From positions 1 to 39,046 of the forward strand of contig ONAD01000021.1 in NCBI GenBank assembly GCA_900315735.1: a DNA stretch of 39,046 nucleotides, written 5' to 3'. Under the pieces are notes generated by a model that saw only the letters and a program-made list of their open reading frames with translations, was not told the DNA's origin and made no database searches. The position numbers and the translations under genes were made by a program. Positions 1-6,174 of the stretch are shown here, piece by piece. The DNA comes from an uncultured Lachnospiraceae bacterium. Lineage in GTDB: Bacteria; Bacillota; Clostridia; Lachnospirales; Lachnospiraceae. Within the stretch, counting starts at the first letter, position 1. The number at the start of each line of letters is the position of its first letter.

Positions 1-30
1 TCTTCTAAAATCTATACCGTCTGTTCTCTA

Positions 31-54
31 TGCCTGCTTTTGCAGGCATTTTTT
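31..54 (+). terminator. Intrinsic terminator of a plus-strand gene left of the window
   Basis: A 7-bp stem (TGCCTGC / GCAGGCA) with a TTTT loop is followed by six T. No plus-strand gene precedes it in the window, so it should end a gene lying before position 1. Confidence 0.75.
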
Positions 55-93
55 GTTCAAGAGTTCTCCGCTAGGAGAACTTTCCTATAAAGT

Positions 94-123
94 AAAAAAG
101 GACTGTTGCAACTGCAACAGTCC
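94..123 (-). terminator. Intrinsic terminator of the NlpC/P60 gene
   Basis: A perfect 11-bp stem (GGACTGTTGCA / TGCAACAGTCC, 2-nt spacer) at 100-123 is followed on the minus strand by six T (94-99). It lies about 65 bp past the stop codon of the hydrolase gene. The bases just beyond the T-run match a block near 5121-5139 at 18 of 19 positions. Confidence 0.8.
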
Positions 124-186
124 TGACTTATCTTTTTCCTATCATTTGGCTCTCATCTTATCATGAGTCAATTCAGTTCCGACATC

Positions 187-1425
187 CTAGAAAATACGTC
201 TTACAGAAAGGATTGGCTTGTAGTCAATCGGTGATGTAAATTTGATTCCTGAGGATGGTGTGCTGGCATGTACGATTGTGTTGTTACCAACATAGATTGC
301 AACATGTCCACTGTAGCATACAATATCACCCGGCTGCATCTGGTCTGTGCTTACTTCATATCCACAGCTTCTCATTGCTCCTGAGGAATGTGGTAATGAT
401 ACACCAAACTGTGCATATACACTCATTACAAATCCGGAACAGTCTGCTCCGTTTGTTAAGCTTGTTCCACCAGCTACATATGGGTTACCAACAAACTGGC
501 TTGCAAAGTTTGCAACTGCTGCTCCATCAGATCCGGATGGTGCATTGTATGTAGAAGTACCACCAGATTTACTGGATGAAGAACTGCTCTTAGAAGATTT
601 CTCTGCAGCTTTCTTTGCTGCTTCTTCAGCGGCTTTTCTTTCTGCTTCTTCTTTTGCAAGTCTTGCTGCCTCTTCTTCTTTGGATTCTGCCTGAACGAAT
701 TCAGTAGATAATGTTACATAATCAGCGGATACATATCCTTCGCCCTCTTCGATGGAAACCTTTACCCATCCATCTACGGACTCATCTGTAACGGTTAAAT
801 CATCCTGTCCTGCAACCATTCCAAGCTTCTTAGCATCTGTGGAAGGTTCTGTTCTTACGAATAATGTAACTGTATCTTCATTTACAGTTGCCACACGACG
901 TCCAACGGAACGAGCCAGTTCTTCGTCTCCGACTACTACATATTCGCTCTTAACGTAACCGGTAACGGTACCGGATGTAATCTGATACCAGCCGTCTACG
1001 GTCTGCTGAACAGTTGCTGCTGAATTATTATAAAGCTTACCAAGCACCTCACTGTCTTCTGATGCTTCGCTTCTGATATTTACATAGTTATCAACCTGTG
1101 CAATTGCCACATTTGCAAATGGATCTTCCTCTGCCGGCTGTGTCTCTTCTGCTGTTTCCTGTTGTGCTGCGTCCCCTTCTGTAACAACAGGTGTCTCATT
1201 ATTCTGTGCAGTTGCCACATTTGCCTTTGCTACAAGCTCACTGCTTGCCATATAATTGCTGAATGTCAAAGAAAAACCTGCTACTAATGTGTCATTGGAA
1301 GCCCCCACTTCCATTGCTGAAGTAACACCTGCGACTGGTGCTGCATATGTTGTTGCATTGCTTCCAGTGATTAATAATGCGCTTGCGAGTCCACAGGCTG
1401 TTAATCTTAACGCTTTCTTATACAT
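187..1425 (-). CDS. Secreted SH3-domain NlpC/P60 cell-wall hydrolase
   Basis: A secreted peptidoglycan peptidase of 412 aa. A signal peptide covers about residues 1-30 and ends near TTYAAP. Two bacterial SH3 domains follow at about 113-164 and 185-236, then an Ala/Glu/Lys-rich probable coiled coil (about 245-277), a Ser-rich linker and a C-terminal NlpC/P60 domain from about 300. Catalytic residues are visible: Cys329 in DCSGF, His374 in GHVAIY and a third polar residue, His386, in VHAS. Enzymes of this family cut gamma-D-Glu-diaminopimelate bonds in stem peptides. The ATG at 1425 is chosen because an upstream in-frame TTG lies inside the GGAGG ribosome site. The gene has its own consensus promoter and a terminator, so it is monocistronic. 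Confidence 0.9.
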   Translation of the reverse strand: MYKKALRLTACGLASALLITGSNATTYAAPVAGVTSAMEVGASNDTLVAGFSLTFSNYMASSELVAKANVATAQNNETPVVTEGDAAQQETAEETQPAEEDPFANVAIAQVDNYVNIRSEASEDSEVLGKLYNNSAATVQQTVDGWYQITSGTVTGYVKSEYVVVGDEELARSVGRRVATVNEDTVTLFVRTEPSTDAKKLGMVAGQDDLTVTDESVDGWVKVSIEEGEGYVSADYVTLSTEFVQAESKEEEAARLAKEEAERKAAEEAAKKAAEKSSKSSSSSSKSGGTSTYNAPSGSDGAAVANFASQFVGNPYVAGGTSLTNGADCSGFVMSVYAQFGVSLPHSSGAMRSCGYEVSTDQMQPGDIVCYSGHVAIYVGNNTIVHASTPSSGIKFTSPIDYKPILSVRRIF

Positions 1426-1449
1426 AAAAACCTCCAAACCTAACGATTT

Positions 1450-1475
1450 GTTACAAATTTATTACATTTATTACA
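1450..1475 (-). promoter_or_regulatory. Possible WalR-type box in the NlpC/P60 leader
   Basis: Read on the minus strand there are three TGTAAY hexamers: 1470-1475, 1461-1466 and 1450-1455. The last two are separated by exactly 5 nt, which fits the known WalR/YycF consensus TGTWAH-N5-TGTWAH; the first pair is 3 nt apart. The box lies at or just after the predicted transcription start, a position that would favour repression. The match is to a short consensus in A+T-rich DNA, so chance is possible. Confidence 0.4.
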
Positions 1476-1480
1476 GAGTC

Positions 1481-1509
1481 ATTATAGCGCAGCTCACCGG
1501 TCATGTCAA
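1481..1509 (-). promoter_or_regulatory. Consensus sigma-A promoter of the NlpC/P60 gene
   Basis: A perfect TTGACA (1504-1509) and a perfect TATAAT (1481-1486) are separated by 17 nt on the minus strand. The start should fall near 1474, leaving a leader of about 50 nt. Confidence 0.85.
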
Positions 1510-1550
1510 CCCAAAATTCCCGCTTTTTTTACATCCTTCTTTCCTTCCCT

Positions 1551-2462
1551 TTACGAAATCATCCCATCACTTTCTACCGCTGCAATGGCATTGGCTCCAT
1601 CTGCTACTGCCGTCACAACCTGCCGAAGCTGCTTGGTTCTGACATCTCCCACTGCATATATGCCGCGTACGCTGCTTCTTCCATCCTCTCCGGCTTTGAT
1701 GTATCCTGCTTCATCCAGTGCTAACTCCGGCATTACTTTTACAGTATTTGGCTCCATTCCCACTGCAATAAAGATTCCATTTACCGCAAGATTTTTTTCT
1801 TCCTGTGTCTTCTTATTTAATATTCTGACTCCCTCTACCATTGCGTCACCGCAGATTTCCTCTACGACAGTATCATATAAGATTTCAATTTTTTCATTTG
1901 CCTGCACCTGCTCTGCCAACACTTTTGCGCCACGGAAGCTGTCTCTCCGGTGAATGAGATATACTTTTTCGCAGCCTCTTGCTAAGAAAAGTGCATCTTC
2001 TAATGCCACATCACCGCCGCCTGCCACTGCAACAGTCCGGTTCCGGAAAAATGCGCCATCGCAGGTCGCACAATAGGAAACCCCCATGCCTGTAAGCCGT
2101 TCCTCTCCCGGTACCCCAAGTTTCCGGTAGGATGCTCCGGATGCAATGATTACCGCTTTTGCTTCGTACTGGTTCTGATTGGTTGTTACTAGCTTCTTTT
2201 CCTGCTTATCCTCTACCGATACGACCTGTTCTTTTACAAAAGTTACACCGCTCTTTTGGGCATGCTCCCGCATTTTCTGTGCCAGTTCAAATCCACCGAC
2301 TCCCGGCAGTCCCGGATAGTTGTCCACTTCACTGGTATTGACAATCTGACCTCCGCTCATTGGCTTTTCTTCTATTATAAGTGTATCAAATTTTGCTCTT
2401 CCTGCATAAATTGCCGCCGACAGCCCTGCAGGGCCGCTTCCTATTATAATCACATCATACAT
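1551..2462 (-). CDS. trxB: Thioredoxin reductase
   Basis: Thioredoxin-disulfide reductase, 303 aa, a cytoplasmic FAD enzyme that reduces thioredoxin with NAD(P)H. Visible are the N-terminal FAD loop GSGPAGLSAA (residues 8-17), the redox-active CATC (Cys131, Cys134), the second nucleotide loop GGGDVALEDA (about 148), an HRRDSFR stretch typical of NADPH-dependent members, and the C-terminal GIYAVGDVR FAD motif. Length is normal for the family. The ATG at 2462 is chosen over upstream in-frame starts because GGAGGAG lies about 8 nt before it. A TGG-extended TATACT -10 (2494-2499) precedes it. The gene is divergent from the YjfB-like gene. Confidence 0.93.
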   Translation of the reverse strand: MYDVIIIGSGPAGLSAAIYAGRAKFDTLIIEEKPMSGGQIVNTSEVDNYPGLPGVGGFELAQKMREHAQKSGVTFVKEQVVSVEDKQEKKLVTTNQNQYEAKAVIIASGASYRKLGVPGEERLTGMGVSYCATCDGAFFRNRTVAVAGGGDVALEDALFLARGCEKVYLIHRRDSFRGAKVLAEQVQANEKIEILYDTVVEEICGDAMVEGVRILNKKTQEEKNLAVNGIFIAVGMEPNTVKVMPELALDEAGYIKAGEDGRSSVRGIYAVGDVRTKQLRQVVTAVADGANAIAAVESDGMIS

Positions 2463-2529
2463 GTTGTGGCTCCTCCATTTCTTCAGTAGGATAAGTATAC
2501 CACCTTTTCCAAAATATATGAATGTTTCC

Positions 2530-2558
2530 TTGCTTTTTCTATTTTGCCATGCCATAAT
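2530..2558 (+). promoter_or_regulatory. Predicted promoter of the YjfB-like gene
   Basis: TTGCTT (2530-2535), a 17-nt spacer and CATAAT (2553-2558), preceded by TGC as an extended -10. It lies about 36 bp before the start codon. Confidence 0.5.
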
Positions 2559-2594
2559 GAAAGTACATATCAAAGCAGAAAGGATGTGACTGAT

Positions 2595-2789
2595 ATGGAT
2601 ATTGCAGCATTAAACAATACTGCTTTAAGTGCACTCAACAGTGCCTCTACTCCGACCAGCGAAGCGATTGGAGTTGCAATGCTGAGTAATCAGCTGGATG
2701 TCAGTCAGAGTATGAGTGACAGCCTGATTCGTGCCATGGAACTGTCCGTAAATCCTGCTGTAGGTGGAAACTTTGATGTTTCCGTATAA
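2595..2789 (+). CDS. YjfB-like putative motility protein
   Basis: A 64-aa protein beginning MDIAALNNTALSAL and ending GGNFDVSV. It resembles the small YjfB family (putative motility proteins of Firmicutes), which share the MDIA start, an amphipathic helical middle and a short C-terminal G-D-V tail. Its biochemical role is unknown. The ATG at 2595 follows an AAAGGA ribosome site; a longer in-frame reading from 2544 would start inside the promoter. No flagellar gene is adjacent. It stands alone between trxB and a bidirectional terminator. Confidence 0.7.
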   Translation: MDIAALNNTALSALNSASTPTSEAIGVAMLSNQLDVSQSMSDSLIRAMELSVNPAVGGNFDVSV

Positions 2790-2832
2790 TCCGAATGCAT
2801 TTTTATCGTAACAGATCCATTTATCGGCAGTG

Positions 2833-2896
2833 AAAAAAGAGACCGGAAATCTTTTGTCTGGATTCGTCCAGTACCTAAGGTTTCCGGTCTCTTTTT
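2833..2896. terminator. Bidirectional terminator with nested hairpin
   Basis: The arms 2833-2849 and 2881-2896 (A-run, GAGACCGGAAA / TTTCCGGTCTC, T-run) give T-runs on both strands. The 31-nt loop holds a second hairpin, CTGGA-TTCG-TCCAG (2858-2871). It separates the convergent YjfB-like gene (+) and ridA (-). Confidence 0.8.
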
Positions 2897-2950
2897 CTAT
2901 ATTGCCAGTCGGCAGTCCGCAAAGCATGCTTTCCGCCGCTATTGCTTTTC

Positions 2951-3325
2951 TTATTTAATTGCGATTGCTTCGATTTCAAGCATAACATCCTTTGGAAGAC
3001 GTGCTACTTCTACACAGCTTCTTGATGGGAAATCAGCAGTAAAGAATGTCTTATAAACATCATTGATTGTGCCGAAATCATTCATTTCTTTGATAAATAC
3101 AGTAGTCTTAACAACGTTGTCCATATTTGTTCCTGCTGCTTCCAAAAGATTGGAAAGGTTGGTCAGTGCCTGTTTTGCCTGAGCTGCAGAGCCTTCCGGA
3201 ATCTCACCTGTTTCCGGTACAACAGGAATAATCCCTGATGTATATACCATTCCATTTACTTCAATTGCCTGTGAATATGGTCCGATTGCTGCCGGTGCCT
3301 TTTCTGTTGCGATTACTTTCTTCAT
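2951..3325 (-). CDS. ridA: RidA family enamine/imine deaminase
   Basis: A 124-aa YjgF/YER057c/UK114 protein. RidA hydrolyses reactive enamines and imines made by PLP enzymes, protecting branched-chain amino-acid enzymes. The hallmark segment RSCVEVARLPKD is intact, with Arg102 matching the catalytic Arg105 of E. coli RidA, and the C-terminal EIEAIA is present. The start has a GAAGGAAT ribosome site. A 58-bp copy of the dispersed palindromic repeat lies in its 5' region, between it and cvfB. Confidence 0.92.
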   Translation of the reverse strand: MKKVIATEKAPAAIGPYSQAIEVNGMVYTSGIIPVVPETGEIPEGSAAQAKQALTNLSNLLEAAGTNMDNVVKTTVFIKEMNDFGTINDVYKTFFTADFPSRSCVEVARLPKDVMLEIEAIAIK

Positions 3326-3362
3326 GTCTTATTCCTTCTTTCTTTATTTTAATAATAACTAT

Positions 3363-3420
3363 TCGCGGTGCTCGCCAAATCTGCATGCAAGCATGCGATT
3401 TTTCTCGCTACTCGCGTAAA
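3363..3420 (-). repeat. Dispersed palindromic repeat, copy 1 (58-bp core)
   Basis: These 58 bp are identical to 16444-16501 and 38877-38934. The centre is an imperfect hairpin built on GCATGC-AA-GCATGC with flanking AAATC/GATTT and outer CGCG/CGCG pairs. This copy lacks the second hairpin arm present in copies 2 and 3. It directly abuts the cvfB stop codon and ends about 38 bp before ridA, read on the minus strand. Confidence 0.9.
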
Positions 3421-4257
3421 TTAACTGTTTTTACGGATAGTATGCTCGCTGAGGGTTATCTTTCTCTCTTTATAGAGTCTGCCTACGGCGCGCTTGAATG
3501 CCGCCTTGCTGAGTCCGGTTTCCCGCATGATTACTTCCGGGGATGCCTTTTCTGTAAATGGCAGTACACCGGCATAGGAATCGATTACTTCCAATACCTT
3601 CTGTGCATCGCTGTCCATCTGAAGGTAGGCCTTTTCCCGCAGGGTAATATCCAGTTTGCCATCCGGTTTTACATTGACTACTCTGGCTGCAATCACATCT
3701 CCGATTCGAAGATAGCTGCTGTCCTCATGCTTCGAAATCATTGCAGAATATTTATCATCCACTGCTGCAAAAGTTCCAAAATTATCACTGAATTCATAGA
3801 TTCTTGCTTCCACTTCATCTCCGGCTTTATACGGAGACTCCTTACTTAAAAGGTCATAAAGATTCTTCATGCTGGCGCAGAGTCTGCGGCTCTTATCAAT
3901 ATATAAGGTTACCAGCACTTCATCCCCGGCATTGACCTTTCTGGTCATTTCTTTATATGGAAGGAACAAATCCTTTTCCAGTCCCCAGTCTAAAAACGCT
4001 CCAATCTTGCCTACTTCCAATACCGGAAGCACTGCAAGCTGTCCCAATACCAGTTTTGGTTCATTGGTGGTTGCAATCAGACGGTCTTTGGAATCCCGGT
4101 ATAAAAAGATTTCCACTTTATCTCCAACGCGAAGTCCCTCCGGCACCTGTTTTGCCGGCAAAAGTACTCTGGTCTCATCCTCCGGATTTTCTGCCAGATA
4201 CATTCCAAATTCAACTTTCTTTACTGCTGTCAGTTCCTGTTTCTCTCCAAGATTCAT
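3421..4257 (-). CDS. cvfB: CvfB/YitL-family S1 RNA-binding protein
   Basis: A 278-aa protein with repeated S1-like (OB-fold) segments: an N-terminal GMYLAE/VLLPAKQVP unit, a second GAFLDWGLEKDLFLPYKEM unit and a third GTFAAVDDKYSAMISKHE unit. The C-terminal winged-helix part includes GLSKAAFKRAVGRLYKERKI. This is the CvfB/YitL family, linked in staphylococci to virulence-factor RNA control; its role here is inferred only by family. The ATG at 4257 (MNLGEKQ) follows AGGAAAAT. An in-frame ATG at 4281, overlapping the thioesterase stop, would add 8 residues but has no clear ribosome site. It is probably cotranscribed with the thioesterase gene. Confidence 0.85.
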   Translation of the reverse strand: MNLGEKQELTAVKKVEFGMYLAENPEDETRVLLPAKQVPEGLRVGDKVEIFLYRDSKDRLIATTNEPKLVLGQLAVLPVLEVGKIGAFLDWGLEKDLFLPYKEMTRKVNAGDEVLVTLYIDKSRRLCASMKNLYDLLSKESPYKAGDEVEARIYEFSDNFGTFAAVDDKYSAMISKHEDSSYLRIGDVIAARVVNVKPDGKLDITLREKAYLQMDSDAQKVLEVIDSYAGVLPFTEKASPEVIMRETGLSKAAFKRAVGRLYKERKITLSEHTIRKNS

Positions 4258-4270
4258 ATTTTCCTGCTTT

Positions 4271-4975
4271 CTATCGTTCATATTCTACGATGGCATATGG
4301 CTTCTGCTGTTCGTCTGCCAGTGACACCAGATACATTTTATCATCTGCATACACAAATGGGAATACCTTATCTCCTAATACAGCTGCCTTCCGGTATTCT
4401 GCCCGCATTTTATGGATATTAAAATTCTCCGGCAGATAATTTTTTGCCATGGCAATATACTGTTCATTATTTACATGATGATTGGTATCAATCTGCTCCG
4501 GGCGAATCTGAAAGCTTTCCTTTTCTGTCATTTCCTCCGGAAGCTTTATCTTTCTGCCTGCATAATCCATTTTAAAAGGCTCTTCCATCTGATATTCTTC
4601 TAACATCTTATCAGAAATGCGGACCGGTCTTCCCTTCTTTAAATCCATAAAAATCCACTGGGAATCTGCATAAGCACAAATTTTTCCTTCGGCATCCTCT
4701 ATGGTAAAATTACGATATCCGTAGAAGCCTTTAAAATCATAAGGCCAGGTCTTTACTGTAATCTCTTCCCCAAAGACCGGAAGACGTTCTACCACAATCT
4801 GCCAGGAGGCTAAAAACCATGCCTGTGCATGCTCCTTCAGATAATCTACGCCGATTCCAAGATCCTCAGACTGAAAGGTACAACAGTCCTGCAGATAATT
4901 GGTCAGTGCCTGAAATGTCATCTTCTGTTCGCTGTCTGATTCACTATATCTTACTCTGCTTTTCATGGAATACAT
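4271..4975 (-). CDS. Acyl-ACP thioesterase
   Basis: A 234-aa double hot-dog acyl-[acyl-carrier-protein] thioesterase of the bacterial FatA/FatB-like family. It would release free fatty acids from ACP in the cytoplasm. The conserved catalytic segment DTNHHVNN (Asp163, Asn165, His167) is intact, and the N-terminal hot-dog helix contains GIGVDYLKEHAQAWFLASW. Start: ATG 4975 after AAGGAGG with 8-nt spacing. It lies downstream of tRNA-Gln and of a palindrome-rich 5' region, and upstream of cvfB. Confidence 0.88.
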   Translation of the reverse strand: MYSMKSRVRYSESDSEQKMTFQALTNYLQDCCTFQSEDLGIGVDYLKEHAQAWFLASWQIVVERLPVFGEEITVKTWPYDFKGFYGYRNFTIEDAEGKICAYADSQWIFMDLKKGRPVRISDKMLEEYQMEEPFKMDYAGRKIKLPEEMTEKESFQIRPEQIDTNHHVNNEQYIAMAKNYLPENFNIHKMRAEYRKAAVLGDKVFPFVYADDKMYLVSLADEQQKPYAIVEYER

Positions 4976-5011
4976 AAATCTGTCCTCCTTACCAATGCCT
5001 GGCTAGAACAA

Positions 5012-5098
5012 AGAATGTGCCTTGGCACATTCTCGCGCCTGCGGCGGTCGCTTGCGACATCTACCTTATACGCTGCAGTGCGCATCCTCGCGGAGCGT
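5012..5098. repeat. Palindrome cluster in the thioesterase 5' region
   Basis: Three successive inverted repeats: AGAATGTGCC/GGCACATTCT (5012-5033), GTCGC/GCGAC (5047-5058) and ACGCT/AGCGT (5070-5098). The run is much richer in C+G than its surroundings. It looks like a second kind of extragenic palindromic unit, but only one copy occurs in the window. Confidence 0.55.
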
Positions 5099-5139
5099 TT
5101 TTTACTTTACAGGAAAGCAATTTCCTGTAAAGTAAAAAA
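5098..5139. repeat. Perfect 19-bp inverted repeat
   Basis: The arms 5098-5116 and 5121-5139 are perfect reverse complements around a GCAA loop. The arms begin and end in six T/A, so either strand would form a hairpin followed by T. The right arm matches 81-99 at 18 of 19 positions, and both copies sit beside a terminator. Confidence 0.8.
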
Positions 5140-5160
5140 ACACCACGTTGCTGTGGTGTT
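5134..5160 (-). terminator. Terminator of tRNA-Gln
   Basis: The stem AACACCAC / GTGGTGTT (5139-5160, loop GTTGCT) is followed on the minus strand by a run of T. It begins 9 bp past the tRNA 3' end. Confidence 0.8.
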
Positions 5161-5168
5161 TTCATGAG

Positions 5169-5240
5169 CAGGGCTACAAGGATTCGAACCTTGAAATGAC
5201 GGAGTCAGAGTCCGTTGCCTTACCGTTTGGCGATAGCCCT
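5169..5240 (-). tRNA. tRNA-Gln (anticodon CUG)
   Basis: A 72-nt cloverleaf on the minus strand. The acceptor stem is AGGGCTA/TAGCCCT with discriminator G. The anticodon arm is ACGGA-CTCTGAC-TCCGT, giving anticodon CTG (reads CAG, Gln), with T33 in place. The T arm is CAAGG-TTCGAAT-CCTTG. The 3' CCA is not encoded. A single tRNA with its own promoter and terminator. Confidence 0.95.
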
Positions 5241-5260
5241 TTGTTGTGTCAACAATGGGT

Positions 5261-5289
5261 ATTCTACATGAAAATGTTCCATTCGTCAA
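5261..5289 (-). promoter_or_regulatory. Promoter of tRNA-Gln
   Basis: TTGACG (5284-5289), a 17-nt spacer and TAGAAT (5261-5266) on the minus strand. The predicted start lies about 15 nt before the mature tRNA. Confidence 0.75.
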
Positions 5290-5331
5290 GCACTTTTTTA
5301 CATTTTTTTCGATTTTTTTATAAAAAAGTTT

Positions 5332-5997
5332 TTACAAGTCCTCAAAAACCTTGATGGTACCATTCAAATCTGCAAATTCAATTGTCTCTTCCCACTTCAG
5401 CTTTGCCTTTCCGCTGGTGGCATCCGTAAGCTTCTTTTCTAATTCCTGGCACTGTTCTAACGGTACTGCTGCATCCAGTGCCACACCTTCTGCATATTCG
5501 GTATTCATAACCGTAATACCCTGTTCTGCCAGAAGATACTGAATCTTGCCAAGTCCGGTATAATCGGTACTTATCTTAAGCCGCTTTCCCTGTCTCTTTT
5601 CAATGATGGTGCAGTTCTTTAACCCTTCCTGCACAGCTCCCTGATAAGCACGCACCAGTCCGCCGGTGCCAAGGAGTGTTCCACCAAAATAACGGGTTAC
5701 TACTACCACTACATCCCGGATGCCCTCCCGCAGCAGAACGTCTAACATCGGACGTCCTGCTGTGCCGGAAGGTTCTCCGTCATCCGAGCAGCGGGTCAAT
5801 TCCTGATTTCTTCCTATTATAAATGCAGAGCAGTTATGTCTTGCATCCCAGTATTTTTTCTTCATGGCATTGATATATTCTACCGCTTCTTCTTCCGAAG
5901 TTACCGGCGCAATATTTGCAATAAACTGTGATTTTTTCTCTTCAATCTCGCCACTGCCGCCTTCATAAATTACTTTTCCATTTGAAACTTCTGACAT
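5332..5997 (-). CDS. YigZ/IMPACT family protein
   Basis: A 221-aa UPF0029/IMPACT-family protein. The N-terminal domain carries family signatures: KKSQFIANIAPV, DARHNCSAF, DDGEPSGTAGRP and RYFGGTLLGTGGLVRAY. The C-terminal half fits the small RNA-binding-like YigZ domain. Its molecular function is unsettled. The start is supported by AGGAG 9 nt upstream. Downstream there is only A+T-rich self-complementary sequence (about 5308-5333). Confidence 0.88.
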   Translation of the reverse strand: MSEVSNGKVIYEGGSGEIEEKKSQFIANIAPVTSEEEAVEYINAMKKKYWDARHNCSAFIIGRNQELTRCSDDGEPSGTAGRPMLDVLLREGIRDVVVVVTRYFGGTLLGTGGLVRAYQGAVQEGLKNCTIIEKRQGKRLKISTDYTGLGKIQYLLAEQGITVMNTEYAEGVALDAAVPLEQCQELEKKLTDATSGKAKLKWEETIEFADLNGTIKVFEDL

Positions 5998-6109
5998 ATT
6001 GCTTTGCTCCTGCCTCTTATTTTCATTTTTTATTGTAGCATGATTTCCATTTTTTCTGCAAGGAAACCTTAAGAATTCCTTATCAGAACCTTGCGTTTTT
6101 ACTTTTTTC

Positions 6110-6138
6110 TTTATTATATGGTATCTTTTTGCTATAAT
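6110..6138 (+). promoter_or_regulatory. Predicted promoter of the penicillin-binding protein gene
   Basis: A perfect TATAAT (6133-6138) preceded by TGC (extended -10), with a weak TTTATT at 6110-6115. The start would be near 6145, about 30 nt before the ATG. Confidence 0.55.
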
Positions 6139-6174
6139 AAGAAAATAATGTTATTAATCCAAAGGAGGCACATT

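Noticed and set aside
3238..3849. A 203-codon plus-strand frame across ridA and cvfB
   Set aside because: It crosses two well-supported minus-strand genes and the repeat and resembles no protein family.
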